DNA from: Prorocentrum cordatum
Taxonomy: Eukaryota > Sar > Dinophyceae > Prorocentrales > Prorocentraceae
Direction: 5' to 3'
Length of the DNA stretch: 64,000 nucleotides
Assembly: GCA_963575745.1 (NCBI GenBank)
Contig: CAUYUJ010016370.1
Span: forward strand, 1-64,000
This document shows, in pieces, positions 26,291 to 38,125 of the stretch (position 1 is its first letter; each line of letters begins with the position of its first letter). Under the pieces are notes generated by a model. The model was not told the origin of the DNA. It saw only the letters and a list, made by a program, of their open reading frames with translations, and made no database searches. A program made the position numbers and the translations under genes.

Positions 26291-26928
26291 GCGGCGGCCC
26301 GCATGCTTCACCAGTTGGCCCGCGCGGCGATCGCCGAATGAATGGCTCACCCTGTGGGGCCAACGGCTCGGCGCGCGCCGGTCCTCGAGCGCGGGCGGCG
26401 GGCGGCGGCGGCGGAGCAGTTCGGGGGCTCGAAGGTGCTCCTGGTCCTCGTGCTCTTCGACAGGGCATTATTGCGCTGCTGCTGCTGCTGCTGCTGCTGC
26501 TCGTGGTGCGTGCTGGAAAGCAGGCTGTTCCATCATGGCTCCGGAGTTCCTCGTCAGCTTGCGCGTACTTGTGCAGGGGCGGCGGGGGGGGGAATTCCAG
26601 GCAAGGATTTTGCTCCGCCTGTGCAACGCCGACAGGTTCGAGAGCGTGCACGGGACGGTTCTAGCGGATCCAGGGAGCCCTTGCCGCCACGCCGGACGGC
26701 GAGGTCCATCCGCACGACATCGCCACTCCTCCCCTTCCACGCGGGTGGACTGGGCGATCCGACGGGGTCCCCGTTAGGGCGCGATCGGCGTGGCGAGGAC
26801 AGACCATGGCGCCCTTGCGCCCACCATTTCGGCGAGGAGTGGGAACCGACCCCAGCCGAGTTCATGGACTTCCTGGCTTCTTGCAGCGAGGCGAAGACGA
26901 CGGTTGAGTCAGCCCAGGGCATGATGGG

Positions 26929-28011
26929 ATGGGGCCGGCGGTGGCTCATCAGGATTCGGTGGCTGGGGTGGCGACTCCTCTTGAGTGGCCTCGAGGAGCC
27001 GTCAGGCTCAGCGCAGGAGGTAGCTGCCGTTGGCTCATCGTGGCCAGCGAGGACGACGAGGGCGTCAACTCTTTCGGCGACTTCGACGGTTGCGAGTGGT
27101 ACCTGCAGAACCGCTCCGTTGCATCTGGAGGCAGAACCCACCTGGCCAAGGCGGCGACGGAGACAGAGGCCGAGCTGTCGATGGACGCGAGGGCGAAACC
27201 GATCCAGCACGGTTTCTACGGCGAGTGGAGGCGCCTCTCTATGGAGGCGGCGCGGAACATGAGTGTGGCGGCGTGGACGGGGTGGGGTGGCCAGCGAAGG
27301 GCCCGCGCGCCGCGCTCTGGCGCGCGCGCGCGCCCGCCGCGACAAGTGGCGTTCGGAGTGCGGGCTCTCCCCCGGCAAAGCGGGCGCGTCTGGCCGCGAC
27401 CTGGCGACGCGTGCGTTGGACTTGGGGGCGCGTGCGAGTTCGCCTTGGTGGAGCTGCTGGCTCGACGGGCGCAGCTTGCCGAATGTCGCCGCCGTGACAA
27501 GCTGCGGAAGAGCAGCGGTGACGGGCGCCTGGAGGGCGAGCGCCTCTGCGCAGAGACCTCGGGGACGCGCGGGCCTTCGATGGCGCGCCCGAACCTCGTC
27601 GAGCATTTCCAGGCGGAGCTCCGCGAGGAGGCGTCGCCGATGAAGCAGATGCGGGGGCTTCGCGAGGAGCGGCCGCTGTCCCGCGGCGGCCTCGGCGCGG
27701 GCAGCATCGGCGCGGCGGGCGCGCCTAGGCGCTGCGTGGCAAGGCGCAGGGGCAAGCCGCGGAGAATGCCCCCCCCCGGGCCCCCCCCCCCCCCCCCCCC
27801 GTCCAGGATCCCGAAGGGCCCCAGCGGCGGCAAGGCCGCCAGCCGTGGGGCTGGGGCCGCATGGCACGATAGTGGTCACCAGGGAGCTGCAGCCAGCGCC
27901 AGCGTTCCTCCCGCAGCGCGACCCGGCCAGCGCCGGGCGCCGCGCGGCGCGGTCGCGGGCCCGACGGAAGCAGCGCATCGAGCAGCTGTCAGAGTTTTCT
28001 GCATGCTGTGA
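26929..28011 (+). CDS. Candidate ORF of unknown function
   Basis: A 360-codon open frame with several segments of mixed composition (GCEWYLQNRSVASGG, AKPIQHGFYGEWRRLSMEAA, ARPNLVEHFQAELREEASPM). In the second half it becomes Arg/Pro-rich and crosses a C-run at 27777-27800, giving poly-Pro; that part is unlikely to be coding. There is no supporting neighbour, no SL-like sequence upstream and no domain. The opposite strand is also open. Kept as a weak candidate only. Confidence 0.18.
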   Translation: MGPAVAHQDSVAGVATPLEWPRGAVRLSAGGSCRWLIVASEDDEGVNSFGDFDGCEWYLQNRSVASGGRTHLAKAATETEAELSMDARAKPIQHGFYGEWRRLSMEAARNMSVAAWTGWGGQRRARAPRSGARARPPRQVAFGVRALPRQSGRVWPRPGDACVGLGGACEFALVELLARRAQLAECRRRDKLRKSSGDGRLEGERLCAETSGTRGPSMARPNLVEHFQAELREEASPMKQMRGLREERPLSRGGLGAGSIGAAGAPRRCVARRRGKPRRMPPPGPPPPPPPSRIPKGPSGGKAASRGAGAAWHDSGHQGAAASASVPPAARPGQRRAPRGAVAGPTEAAHRAAVRVFCML

Positions 28012-28081
28012 ATTTGGCGCGCGGCCACCAGGCCCCGCGCACCGTTTTCCAAGCTCGCGGGGATCGTCCGCGCCCGCGAGG

Positions 28082-29560
28082 TCATCGAGGAGGCAGGGCC
28101 TCCACCTTTTTCAGGGGCAGCAGCCCTCGCCGAGCTGTGCTCTCCTTGGCCGGGGTATGCAATGCGCGGGGCGCCGTGCGACCTGCGTCCAACGCCGAGG
28201 GTCGGTCTCCCTGCTGGCGGCGGGCGGCCAGCGCGTCGGCGCTGAATGCTTGCCTGGTCGTGCCTGCGAGCTTTGGGTTGGATTGCAACAGCATCTCCTT
28301 CGCGACGGAGGGCCTGCTGAGGCCCCCCGAGTTCGCCGTTTCTCTGATCCGAAACTTGCGCGGCGCAGCGCCTGCGTCGCCGGCCAGCTGTTGGACCGAG
28401 GTCTTCTCGACTTGGGCGAGCAGGCCGAGGCGGCGGCGGCGATGGGCGACGACGAGCAGTCCCCCCGCATGATCGCGGACACGAAGGCGGCCATCTGGCG
28501 TTTCAGGGCGCCGGTCTATGGAGAGCTGCTGACGGCGGGAGGGGCAGCCTCGCGGTGCCAGGCGGCAAGTCGCTGCGTTCGGCCCAATGGGCGCGGGTAG
28601 CGCTCTCTTTCCACGCCCGAGGGCCGGGCTGCGCGAGCGCATTGTGGTGCCCGTCGTGGATCTGGGCGCCCTTCGGGCCTGGCGGCCCGACCACGCGTCT
28701 CGCCTGCCGCCATCGCGGAAGGCGCCGCCCTGGCTCGCGGCTTGCGCCCATGGGCTGGGGCCAGAGCATTGTCTTCCGCCAGAGGATGGTTCGACGCCAG
28801 TGGGGTGGCGCGAGAGCGCTGCAGCGGCTGGCGCGCGACCGGCGCCCTGCGCCAGGCCCGGGGGCGGGGCCCGCGGCCGCTGCCCGCGCGGGCCGCGCCG
28901 CCACGGTCGGGCCCGACTGGGCCCGGGCCCCGTAAACCCCCCAGACGGCGCGCTGCGCTGTGGTCTCCCGAGGCCGCCTTGGCCAGCTTGGTTTTCGAAG
29001 TGGAGAGGGGCCGCGTCGGCCTCGCCCGACGCTGCCCGTGGCGGGCTTGCCTGGGCGCGCCGCGCGCGGCGGGCCGCGGCTCGGCCGCGGGCGACGAGAT
29101 GCGCGTGCCCCTCGGCCATTTCACTTGGGGCGAGCTCGTCGGGGGGGAACTCCTCTCGATCTTCTCCGCGACGCACCGCCTCGCGACGCGCGCCGGGCGC
29201 CGTCGGCGCCAGCTGTGGGGCGCCGTCGAGGCGGAGCCCCACCGCGCAGCGGCGCTGGCCGTCGTGGGCAACGTGGATTGCTGCCGCGCGCCAGACGGGC
29301 GCCGGCGACCGACGCCCGCGGGGCGACCGCCTGCGGCGCCGGCGGGTTCGGGGTGGCGAGCTGCGCCCGGGGCCCGGGCGGCGTCGGGCACGCGCGCTCG
29401 CAGGCCGAGCGGTGGCGATGCCGCGTGGTCGAGGCTGCTCCGGCGAGGGCGCGCGCCCTCGGGCTGTCAGAGCGCCCAGCGCAACGACAATCAGTGCAAC
29501 GGTGCCTTTTGCAGTCGGCATGCAGAGAAACAACGCAGCGGGCGAGAGCGCCAAGTGCAA
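28082..29560 (-). CDS. Candidate ORF of unknown function
   Basis: A 492-codon minus-strand open frame. Most is Ala/Arg/Pro-rich and could be compositional. The C-terminal ~110 residues look more protein-like (LLAQVEKTSVQQLAGDAGAA, then KFRIRETANSGGLSRP and SVAKEMLLQSNPKLAG). No family is recognised. The plus strand is open too, so the call is weak. Confidence 0.18.
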   Translation of the reverse strand: MHLALSPAALFLCMPTAKGTVALIVVALGALTARGRAPSPEQPRPRGIATARPASARARRRPGPGRSSPPRTRRRRRRSPRGRRSPAPVWRAAAIHVAHDGQRRCAVGLRLDGAPQLAPTAPGARREAVRRGEDREEFPPDELAPSEMAEGHAHLVARGRAAARRARRAQASPPRAASGEADAAPLHFENQAGQGGLGRPQRSAPSGGFTGPGPSRARPWRRGPRGQRPRAPPPGLAQGAGRAPAAAALSRHPTGVEPSSGGRQCSGPSPWAQAASQGGAFRDGGRRDAWSGRQARRAPRSTTGTTMRSRSPALGRGKRALPAPIGPNAATCRLAPRGCPSRRQQLSIDRRPETPDGRLRVRDHAGGLLVVAHRRRRLGLLAQVEKTSVQQLAGDAGAAPRKFRIRETANSGGLSRPSVAKEMLLQSNPKLAGTTRQAFSADALAARRQQGDRPSALDAGRTAPRALHTPAKESTARRGLLPLKKVEALPPR

Positions 29561-31849
29561 CGGTCAGAGCGTAGCGGGAGTCGTCCAGGAGTCCGGGCCA
29601 CTTCTACCGAGGACAGGACTCCGCCAACCTCGGTCGGACTTCGACCAGGACTCCTGGGGCGCTCGCCCGGGGTCCGTCTCGTTCGACCAGATCGGCTCGA
29701 AGGCCGGCGACAGTCTCGAGACAAGGGCGCATGCTCCTCGTGTTGCGCGACCGTCTGGGCCTGGCCCTTGCCCTGGGCATAGGGCGGGCTGCTGCGCCCA
29801 TCGTGGCCGGACGTGCCGCGAGGTCGCCGCGTGATCCATGTTTGGGGGCGTTTCGATGACAGTTCGGTGGCCCCCTCGAAGCTCAGCCCACTTCGTCGAC
29901 CATCCCGCGCGACAGAATCTCTGGCTCGAGATCCGCGGCGAGGCCCTCTGGGCGCGAGCTTCGACCCCTCGGCGCCGGGGGGGCCCGTCGCCGAGGATGC
30001 CCTGCTGGCGGCGGTCGACGGCGCGCGCGCGGCCGATGGGCGAGGTCGACAGCGCGCGCTGGCCGAAGGCGGGCATTGCAGGGCCGTGCGAAGTCTTCGT
30101 GGAGGACCCCCTGCCATTGCGGCGCTGGGCGGCTCCGCGCTGAGGCAGCGAGCCGAGGCGGTCCCGGCGAGAGCGGGCCCTCGGGCGAGGGTCATGCCGC
30201 GCCGGGTGGCTGCTCGACATCCGCCGACTGTATCAGCTCGAGTTCCGACGCGGCTCCCGATTCCTGTGAGTTCGGGCTGCCCAACGATTTCAAGTCCCGC
30301 TGCGGTCCGGCGGCATGTTCGGGCGCCCGCGCTTGTCCTCGGCGACCGCGCCTCGACGCCCCAGGCAGAGGTGGCCGAGCGACTCCGCCCGTGCGCGGGT
30401 CGGCGCTGGGCGTCTGTAGGGCGCGGCGCACTGGTCGCGCTGCTGGGGGCAGGCGCGCGGCCGCGAAAAGCAGCGAGAAGCTGGGCCGCGAGGTCGGCGC
30501 GCTCAGGGCGGGGCGCCGGAGCGCCGCCAGACGCGTCGACGCGGGCGGCGAAGACTGACGCGCTCGCGGAGTGCTTCGACTCCCTCTCCTAGAGCCAAAG
30601 TTCAGGCTCGGCGGGGAGGGGGGCCTCTCCCCCCTCCCGCCGAGCTGTCCCCGAGGGCTTCCGCCGCCTGGCGCCTGGACAGCCGCGCTTGCCATTCGCG
30701 CGGCCAGAGTTCGCAGCGCTGCTGGGCGCGGGCGCCGCGGCGTCTGTGACCGAGTCGGCCTGGCGATCGCGCGGGGCGGCGACCCGTGGCTGCCGAGCGA
30801 CGCCATGATGCTGCAGGGTCGGTCTCTCGCCCCCCCGCCGCTCAGCTGGGGCGCTCGCCTCCGGGGCTTGCCCCCGCGCCCGGCCGGCCGCGACGGCGAG
30901 GGCGCGATGGGGTGGCCGACGCTGCGCCCGCGCCGAGCGCGGCGCGGCGCGGCGAGCGACGACGCGCGGCGCCGCGGGAGGGCGCTGACAGAGATGCGAT
31001 GGGGGACATCGACACGCACGCCCAAAGAGCACTCTGCACCAGCAACGAGCAGCGCGCGCGGTGCCTCGCCGAGCTCGGCGCGGGCGAGCGCGGCAGACCT
31101 GCCGAGCGGTCGCCCGGCGCTGGCGCCGCCGCCCGGGCTGGCCGCAACAGTGCGCTTAAGTTCGGCGCCGTGCGGCGGCTGGGCGACGCTCCGGCGCGCG
31201 ACCAGGCGTTGGCGGTCGCGGCGTTGCAAGCTGGGCTGCGCGAAGCAATGCGTCGGCGGCTGGGCTCCGCAGACTCGGGCGACTTGGGCATTTTCTCTGG
31301 CGCGGGCGGCGTCGCCCGCGCGCTCTGCAAGCTGCGGCGCGCTGCTCTTGAGACGGATGCGCGTCATAGTGAGTGGTTTGATCTCGCTCCGAAGACTGTC
31401 GGCCAGACGGTGGTCGGCCGGATTGCTAGCCGCCATGCGCTTGCAGCGTTCGCAGCGTTCGCAGCGCCCCACCTCGCCCATGCTGCACGTCACTTTCACG
31501 GCTGCCTATTTTCCCATTGCTACTTTAAACGAGTTGCGGGTAGAAGGATAAACGCGGCGACCGCCTGGGCCCCCGTCGGAGGAGCGGAAATCCCAATGCC
31601 ATGGCGCGCGCGGTCGCGCGCGACCCGCCGCTGTAAATCGCGCGAACGCGCGGGCGTCGCGGCGGCGACGGCGACGGCGATGACGACGGCAGCGTCTGCG
31701 CCGACGGCGACGACGATGGCGGCAGCGGCGACGGCGGGGCCCAGGCCCACGGGCGAGCTTGTGCCCCGCCCTTGCCCCTGGAGCCCCGCGCCAGATTTTA
31801 TGGGGGGAGGGCGAAATTTCTGCGCGCAGTTGCACCGGCGGTTTCCCCA

Positions 31850-32010
31850 CTGCACTAAAGCTTGCATTCCGTTTTAGTGAAGCGCCATTTTTCTGGAGTG
31901 CGTTGGGCGGCGCGCATTTACCAGAGCCGTTTTTCGCTTCAGTAAAGCCGCTTCCTCGCTCTCGTGAAGTCGCTCCCTCGCCGTAGTAAAATATTGTTCC
32001 TCGCTTTGGT
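31850..32010. repeat. Degenerate ~24-bp repeat
   Basis: Four or five loose copies of TTCAGTAAAGCCGCTTCCTCGCT-type sequence (near 31873, 31928, 31952 and 31978). Confidence 0.55.
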
Positions 32011-32739
32011 CAAGTCCGCGGTCTGCCGCGGGGTGCGGCGGCGATGCGGGGCCAGGGCCCGGTCGGGGGGCGGGGGGCCCCTGTCTCCCCTGCCAATTCA
32101 CCCTGCAATGCATTTGCTCGGGTATCAGGGTCGCGCCACATCGGGTCGCGGCGATATTTGGGCACGTTTTCAGCAATGTGTAGATGCCCCAGGACAGGAG
32201 ATTCAGGGCGTGAGCGCTAGACGTGGCTCGGCAATTCGGACGCCCCGCCGCCGTTGTCGCGCGACAGAAACACAGCACTTTACTAAAAGGCTTGTTTCCT
32301 TTTAGCAAACAGCTCGTTCAAAGCAATCGCGCGAACTACCCGCTTCGCATGATGATGTCCACGGCCGCCTTCCCTCATCCTGAGGAGGCCGCCTTGCAGC
32401 GCCTTGCAGTCGGTGGCGCCAGTGTCTAGTCGTCGCGCAGATGATCATTCCTGCGTGCATCCACCAGAGCCCCCCAATTGCGATGGAGAGCCCCGCTAGC
32501 ATCAACGCCAGCAAGAGCCTGTCATGCGTCAACGTAGTAGTCACTAGTTCTACAGATGCAGTCTCCGACGTGTGCCAACTCGGAACGACGTGGAGAAAAC
32601 CGACTCGCCTTCGTGCTCAGAGCAGTGCGCCGCCCCCTTGTCTGTCCTGTGCGCCCAGTGCCAGGGCATGCGTGGAGTTTGCACTCGGACAAGCCGACCC
32701 CGCCTAACTCTCCAAGGGCCTGGGTCTCAGGACACTGGT
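32011..32739. other. Unique spacer, nothing recognised
   Basis: No domain on either strand. The last ~50 bp grade into the minisatellite that follows. Confidence 0.4.
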
Positions 32740-33080
32740 CCAACTCGGCCAGGTCGAATTCGGCCAGGTCCAAGTTTGCCCGGCCGAGTTCGACCTGCCG
32801 ACTTGGACCTGGCCGAGTTCGACCCAGCCGAGTTCGACCCCGCGGCCGAGTTGTATACTGGCCGATTTGGACCCGGCCGAGTTGGGACGCGGCTCGCGCT
32901 GCGGCCGGTTTGCCGGCAGAATTGGACCTGCTGGCCGAGTTCGACCCCGGCCGAGATCGACCAGCCGGGTTGGACTGCCGAGCGGGACCAGCCGAGTTGA
33001 TTTTGGCCAAGTTCGATTGGCCGGGTCGACAGGCCGAGTACGTCCGGCCGAGTTTGGCCTGGCCGAATTTTCTTCGATGC
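32740..33080. repeat. 15-bp TGGCCGAGTTCGACC minisatellite, array 1
   Basis: Degenerate units of 15 bp. As 15 is a multiple of 3, each frame gives a pentapeptide repeat. Related to array 2 at 35770-36095. Confidence 0.85.
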
Positions 33081-33099
33081 CGGGGACACGGGGAAAATG

Positions 33100-33285
33100 G
33101 AGGCTGCGGAGGAGCAAGCGGAGGAGGAGGGGAATAAGTAGCAGCAGGAGTAGAAGGAGTACGAGGGAAAAGGTGGGTCAGTGAAGAAACGAAAAGAACA
33201 GAAGGAGGAGTTTTGTAGCAGAAGTGGCAGAGATAAGCAAGGACAAAAGGGATAAGGACGAGGGGAAGAGGGACACAGGGAAACG
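33100..33285. other. A/G-rich spacer
   Basis: GGAG-, GAAGG- and AGG-rich sequence leading into the GAC block. No gene seen. Confidence 0.5.
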
Positions 33286-33289
33286 GCGC

Positions 33290-33292
33290 CGA

Positions 33293-33341
<49 letters not shown>

Positions 33342-33357
33342 TAAGACCACCACGACC

Positions 33358-33394
<37 letters not shown>

Positions 33395-33515
33395 CGACAC
33401 CGCTGGACCCCCTGGAATTCCCGGGGGGTGGGCGGGAGTTTCGGGGAAGGACGGCGACGACAAACAGTCGTAGTCGTCATATCATATCCTGTGCAACCTT
33501 GACGAGGACGACGAT

Positions 33516-33549
<34 letters not shown>

Positions 33550-33613
33550 GCGGCAGCGGCGACATCTCCGGACCCCGCTGCCGCCGCCGCATCCGCCGTC
33601 GTCGTCGTCGTCG

Positions 33614-33658
<45 letters not shown>

Positions 33659-33853
33659 GCGGCGGCGGCGGCGACAACACGGCGACGACGACCGCTCGTC
33701 GTCGCCTTCCATCTCCGAACGTCTCGCCAACCTCCCGTGAATTCCAAAAGGGTCCGGAGGTGTCGTCGCCACCGCCGCCGCCGCCCGTCGTCGTCGTCGT
33801 CGCCGTCATCGTCGTCGTCGTCGGCGTCGTCGGCGTCGTCTAGGTCGGGGGAA

Positions 33854-33922
<69 letters not shown>

Positions 33923-34167
33923 CGCACGTCGTCGCTGTCCTCGCCCTGGCAACTTCCCGGGAAATCCTGGGAGTCCAGAGGCGTGGTCGTCGCCGCCGCC
34001 GCCGCCGTCGTCGTCGTCATCGTCGGCGTCGTTGTCTTCGGCCCGGCGGCGTCGGCGAAGTTGGGGGAGATGCGACGACGACGACGACGACCACACGTCG
34101 CCGCCATCCTTGCCCGAACTTCCCGACAACACCCCGAGCATCCCAGGGGATCCGACGGTGTCCTTGG

Positions 34168-34199
<32 letters not shown>

Positions 34200-34356
34200 A
34201 TCCTCGCGGCGTCGTCGTCGAGATTCGAGGGAAGACGACGACGACGACCGCTCGTTTTCTCGGCCCCCCCCGAACCTATGGACAATCTCCTGGGGATTCC
34301 AGGGGGTCCGGGGGTGCCGCCGCCGCCGCCGCCGCCGTCGTCGTCGTCATCGAGGT

Positions 34357-34388
<32 letters not shown>

Positions 34389-34520
34389 ACGTCGCGTTCG
34401 AGGTTGCAGGAGAGACGGCGACGACAACCGCTCGCCGTCGCCGTCCTTCCCCGAAAATCCCGACCACCCCCTTGAATTCTAGGGTGTCCGAAGGTGCCGT
34501 CGTCGCCGTCGTCGTTTCTG
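33290..34520. repeat. (GAC/GTC)n modular block
   Basis: GAC and GTC tracts alternate with a short recurrent unit that contains a GAATTCC- or GGATTCC-type box and a GGGTCCGGGGGTGCCGCCGC-type box (near 33750, 33975, 34155, 34300 and 34480). Strand bias switches from GAC to GTC and back. Spacing of the boxes is roughly 150-225 bp. Confidence 0.75.
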
Positions 34521-35765
34521 GATGGGCCTGTGGAGATACGCGAAACGTGGAGAGTCGTTGAGCCGTATGCGAGTCTCCGTGAGCGCCGGCATCGCCGCGC
34601 CTGGATTCACCTTGAACCTCGGAGCCGCGCGCCTACAGGAAAAAAATCCAGTCGGTCGTCCCCGCCATCGCAAACAATGGAACCACCAGTGACACCACCT
34701 GGTTCTTGGGGGGGTCAAAAATACAAAGCAGGGGGGGCCACAAAACAATAAGCAAATGTGCGGAGATTACGACATTTCTCAGGTCCCCCCGCGTCCCCGG
34801 GGCCCAGCAGGGGTAGGAGTACAATGCGGCCGCGGTCGCAGAGCCGCGACCCGTCGTAAGAGTGTATTGGGCCGCGGCCTGAAGGCCAGCATCCCTGGTA
34901 GGAAGAAGCCCTTGTAGGAAGCAACGGCTCGGCGGCCGGCGAGGCCGTTCAATGCGGGTCCGTCGCATAACGCTTTGGCAGACCAGGGGATGGTACGTTA
35001 TAGGGCGAATTCGTATCTTTCGCAATCTGGCTCATCTTTTCTCCTCCTCCTCCTCATCCTCCTCTTCCCTTTCCCCCTGATTGTGGTGACGTCTACCCGG
35101 CCGGCCAATCCAGTTCTTCTCGCCAGTGCTTTTTTACTTCTGGGATGCTGTTGTAAATGAAGCCGCTGGTCAATCTCTGCCGCGTGTCGCCACGGAGAAA
35201 AGGAAGCAACGGCTCGGCGATCGCTCGCGACAGGCAACCCCAGGACGCCGTGAAAAAGTGCCTCGGGAGCGGCAGCACGCCCCAAGAAGCAATGAAGACG
35301 CCCCGACTGCAACCGGAGACGTGGCCAAGACGCCTCAGGAATCCTGGAGCAGGGCCAGGCCGCAGATGCCCTGCACACACTTCTTCGTCGGCGGCGAGGC
35401 TGAGGCCCCAGCGCCAGCGATCAGGCTAAACGGGGGCGCGCCGTTGTAGCGAATTGACCAGCATGCGCGAGAGGAGAACATAGCCGGGCGGCCGCAGAGG
35501 GGAGGGAAAACGAGTGAGCTGGCGCGGCCAGCCGGTGCACCCACGGGCGCGGGCGGAGACCAGCACGGGTACTGCGGGTAAGCGAAACAGCGAAGCCGCC
35601 AACAAAGAGCACGCGGCGCAGGGTGGAGGGGCCCTGAACACGCGAGTCTCGCACAGTGTCGGTACAATTTTGAAGTATTTTCGCGTCTTCACCACGGCCC
35701 ATATGCGTAGCGAGCGAGGGGCTGTCGGGGAGCCGAGAAGTATCCGAATAACAGCGGCGACAACC
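34521..35765. other. Unique spacer, no recognised gene
   Basis: Open frames on both strands without domains. A 17-bp direct repeat (GGAAGCAACGGCTCGGC) occurs near 34917 and 35201. A CTC tract lies at 35040-35065. Confidence 0.45.
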
Positions 35766-35769
35766 ATGC

Positions 35770-36095
35770 CGACGACTCGACTGGCCGAGTTCGACCCAGC
35801 CGAGTTGACCTGGCCGAGTTGGACATGGCCGAGTTCGACCTGGCCGAATTGGACCCAGCCGAGTTGGACCCAGCCGAGGTCGACCTGGCCGAGATTTGCT
35901 AGCACGTCGTCCCCGGCTGCAGCGCTACAACCAGATCCCCGGCCAAGTTGATCTTGGCCGAGCTCGACCGGCCGTGTCGGATCTGGCCGAGTCCAGCCCC
36001 GGCCGAGTCCAGCCCGCCCCGGCCGATTTCGACCGGGCCGAGTTCGGCAGGCCGAGTTCGACTGGCCGAGTTCGACCTGGCCGAGTTGGAGGTTT
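35770..36095. repeat. 15-bp TGGCCGAGTTCGACC minisatellite, array 2
   Basis: Clearer 15-bp periodicity than array 1 between 35780 and 35890, then degenerate to 36095. Confidence 0.88.
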
Positions 36096-36374
36096 CCCTC
36101 AGTGGGTGCGATGGAGGCGAATTGCAGAGCCGTGCCCAAACACCCTTGCCAACAATGTAGCGCGTCGGGTCCATCAACGTGTTGACGATAACAAAAACGC
36201 AGGTTTTGAGACGTTTGGCTGATTGTAGAATCATGCGGCCTCCGAGGCGCAGATTGGGGTTGGGCCGAGCTGGCCCGACCACTCAGCTTGCAAGCAAAGT
36301 GTCTGCCCATCAAAATGATGTTGCAGCCTGCCTGGTGAAAAAAGGGACAGCGCGCCAGTGGATGGCCCTGAATA

Positions 36375-36625
36375 CACTAGGGGGAGGGGTGCTCGCAACC
36401 CCCCCCACCCCTCCCCCCCTTCAAAGGGGGGTGAGATTTTCGCCCCCCCCCGCCCCCGTCCCCCCCTGAAAGGGGGGGAGGTCGCACTCTCCCCCCCCTC
36501 CCTTGAAGGGGGGTTGGGGTTCCGGACCCCCCCCCTCCTTCCCCCCTTGGCGCTGGAAGGGGGGGGGGGGGTGTTCGACCCCCCCCCTCCCCCCCTTTCC
36601 CCCCTTTGCGCCGCACGGGGGCTGG
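36375..36625. repeat. Poly(C)/poly(G) block flanking the heptamer satellite
   Basis: Alternating C- and G-runs of 6-10 with linkers TTCAAAGGGGGG and TTCCGGACCCCCCC. Similar linkers appear at 38285-38325 on the other side of the satellite. G-quadruplex forming potential on both strands. Confidence 0.75.
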
Positions 36626-36639
36626 GGAGGGGGCCTCTC

Positions 36640-38125
36640 GGGTAGCGAGTAGACAGTAGAGGGTTTTGAGTAGCGATTGGTGAGTAGTGGTGTTTGATAG
36701 TGAATAGTGCGCATTGAGTCGCGAGTGGTGAGTAGTGGGTAATGGGTCGTGGTATTAGTGAATAGCGCGTAGAGGTAAGTGAGTAGTGAGTAGTGAATAG
36801 TGGGTATTGAGTAGTGGGAAGGAAGTAGTGAGTAAGGAATTGTGAGTAGTGAGTAGTGAGTAGTGAGTAGTGTGTACTGAGTAGTGCACAGTGATTAGTA
36901 AGCAGGGAATTGGGATGAGGGAGTAGACAGTAGCGAGGAGCGAGTAGTGAGTAGTGGGTAGTGCGCAGAGAGTAGAGAGTAGTGAGTAGTGAGTGGTGAG
37001 TAGCGAGTAGCGAGTAGCGAGTAGCGAGTAGCGAGTAGGGAGTAGCGAGTAGTGGGTAGTGAGTAGCGCGGCTGGCGTTGTGAGTAGTGAGTAGCGAGGA
37101 GGGAGTAGTCAGGAGTCAGTAGTGAGTAGTGAGTAGGGAGTGGTGCGTAGCGAGCTGGGAGGAGCGAGTAGTGAGTAGCGAATAGTGAGTTGTGAGTAGT
37201 GAGTTGGGAGTAGTAAGTAGTGTGTCGTGAGCAGTGAGAAGCGATAAGTGGGTATTGAGTAGTCGGTAGTGACTAGGGAGTAGCGAGTAGAAATTAGTGA
37301 GTAGTGAGTCGTGAGTTGTGAGTAGCGACTTGCGACTAGTGACTAGTGAGTAGGGAGTAGGGGGTAGTGAGTAGCGAGTAGTGCGTAGTGGGTAGTGCAC
37401 CTGTCCTATTGGGTAGCGACTAGCGGATAGTGAGTAGTTGGTTCTGGGCAGTGCGTAGTGAGTAGTGAATTGTGAGTTCTCAGTAGTAAGTAGTGGATAG
37501 TGGGTAGTGACTAGTGCCTAGTGAGTAGTGAGTAGTGAGTAGTGGGTAGTGAGTAGTGTTTACTGAGTAGTGAATATTGGTTACTGGGTAGTGAGTAGTG
37601 AGTAGCGAGTTGCGAGTAGTGAGTAGGGAGTAGGAAGTAGTGAGTCGCGAGTAGTGGGAGTGCAGCGAGTAGGGAGTAGTTGGTAGTAGATGCTGCGTAT
37701 TGGGTAGCGAGTAGGTCGTAAGGAGTAGCGAGTAGTGAGTAGTGAGGAGCGAGTACTGTGTAGGGAGTAGCGAGTAGTGGATAGTGAGTAGTGAGTTGTG
37801 GGCAGTGAGTAGTGAGTAGTGAAGTGTGAGTAGTGAGTAGTGGATAGTTGCTACTGAGTGGTGAGTAGTGGTATGTGATTGGCGAGCCCTGGGGCAGTGA
37901 GTTGTGTTTAGTGAGTATTGAGTAGTGGGTAGTGAGTAGTGAGTAGTTTGTAGTGAGTAGTGAGAAGTGGGTAGGGAACAGGGAGTAGCGAGTAATGGGT
38001 CGTGGGTAGTGAGTCGTGGGTAGTGAGTAGTGAGTCGTGAGTAGTGAGAAGTGAGTTGTGAGTAGCGAGTAGTGAATTGTGGGTAGTGAGTAGTGCGTAA
38101 TGAGTAGTGAGTACTGTTTGTGGCT
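36640..38125. repeat. Heptamer satellite (GTGAGTA)n, about 1.5 kb
   Basis: About 200 degenerate copies of GTGAGTA (with GCGAGTA, GTGGGTA and similar variants). Period 7 means every minus frame reads the same His-Tyr-Ser-Leu-Leu-Thr-Thr type repeat, giving misleading long ORFs. It is not the TTTAGGG telomere heptamer. Confidence 0.95.

Larger units (their letters stand above)
26300..31880. other. GC-rich block with many open frames, no recognised gene
   Basis: About 5.6 kb of ~70% or higher GC sequence in which both strands are open over hundreds of codons. It includes (GCT)n at 26475-26502, a C-run at 27777-27800 and a CGACGG-rich stretch at 31660-31735. Protein-like segments occur on both strands but none carries a domain I recognise. 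It may contain exons of a host gene. Confidence 0.4.

Noticed and set aside
36640-38125. Telomeric or CRISPR-like array
   Set aside because: The heptamer is GTGAGTA, not TTTAGGG, and there are no spacers between repeats.
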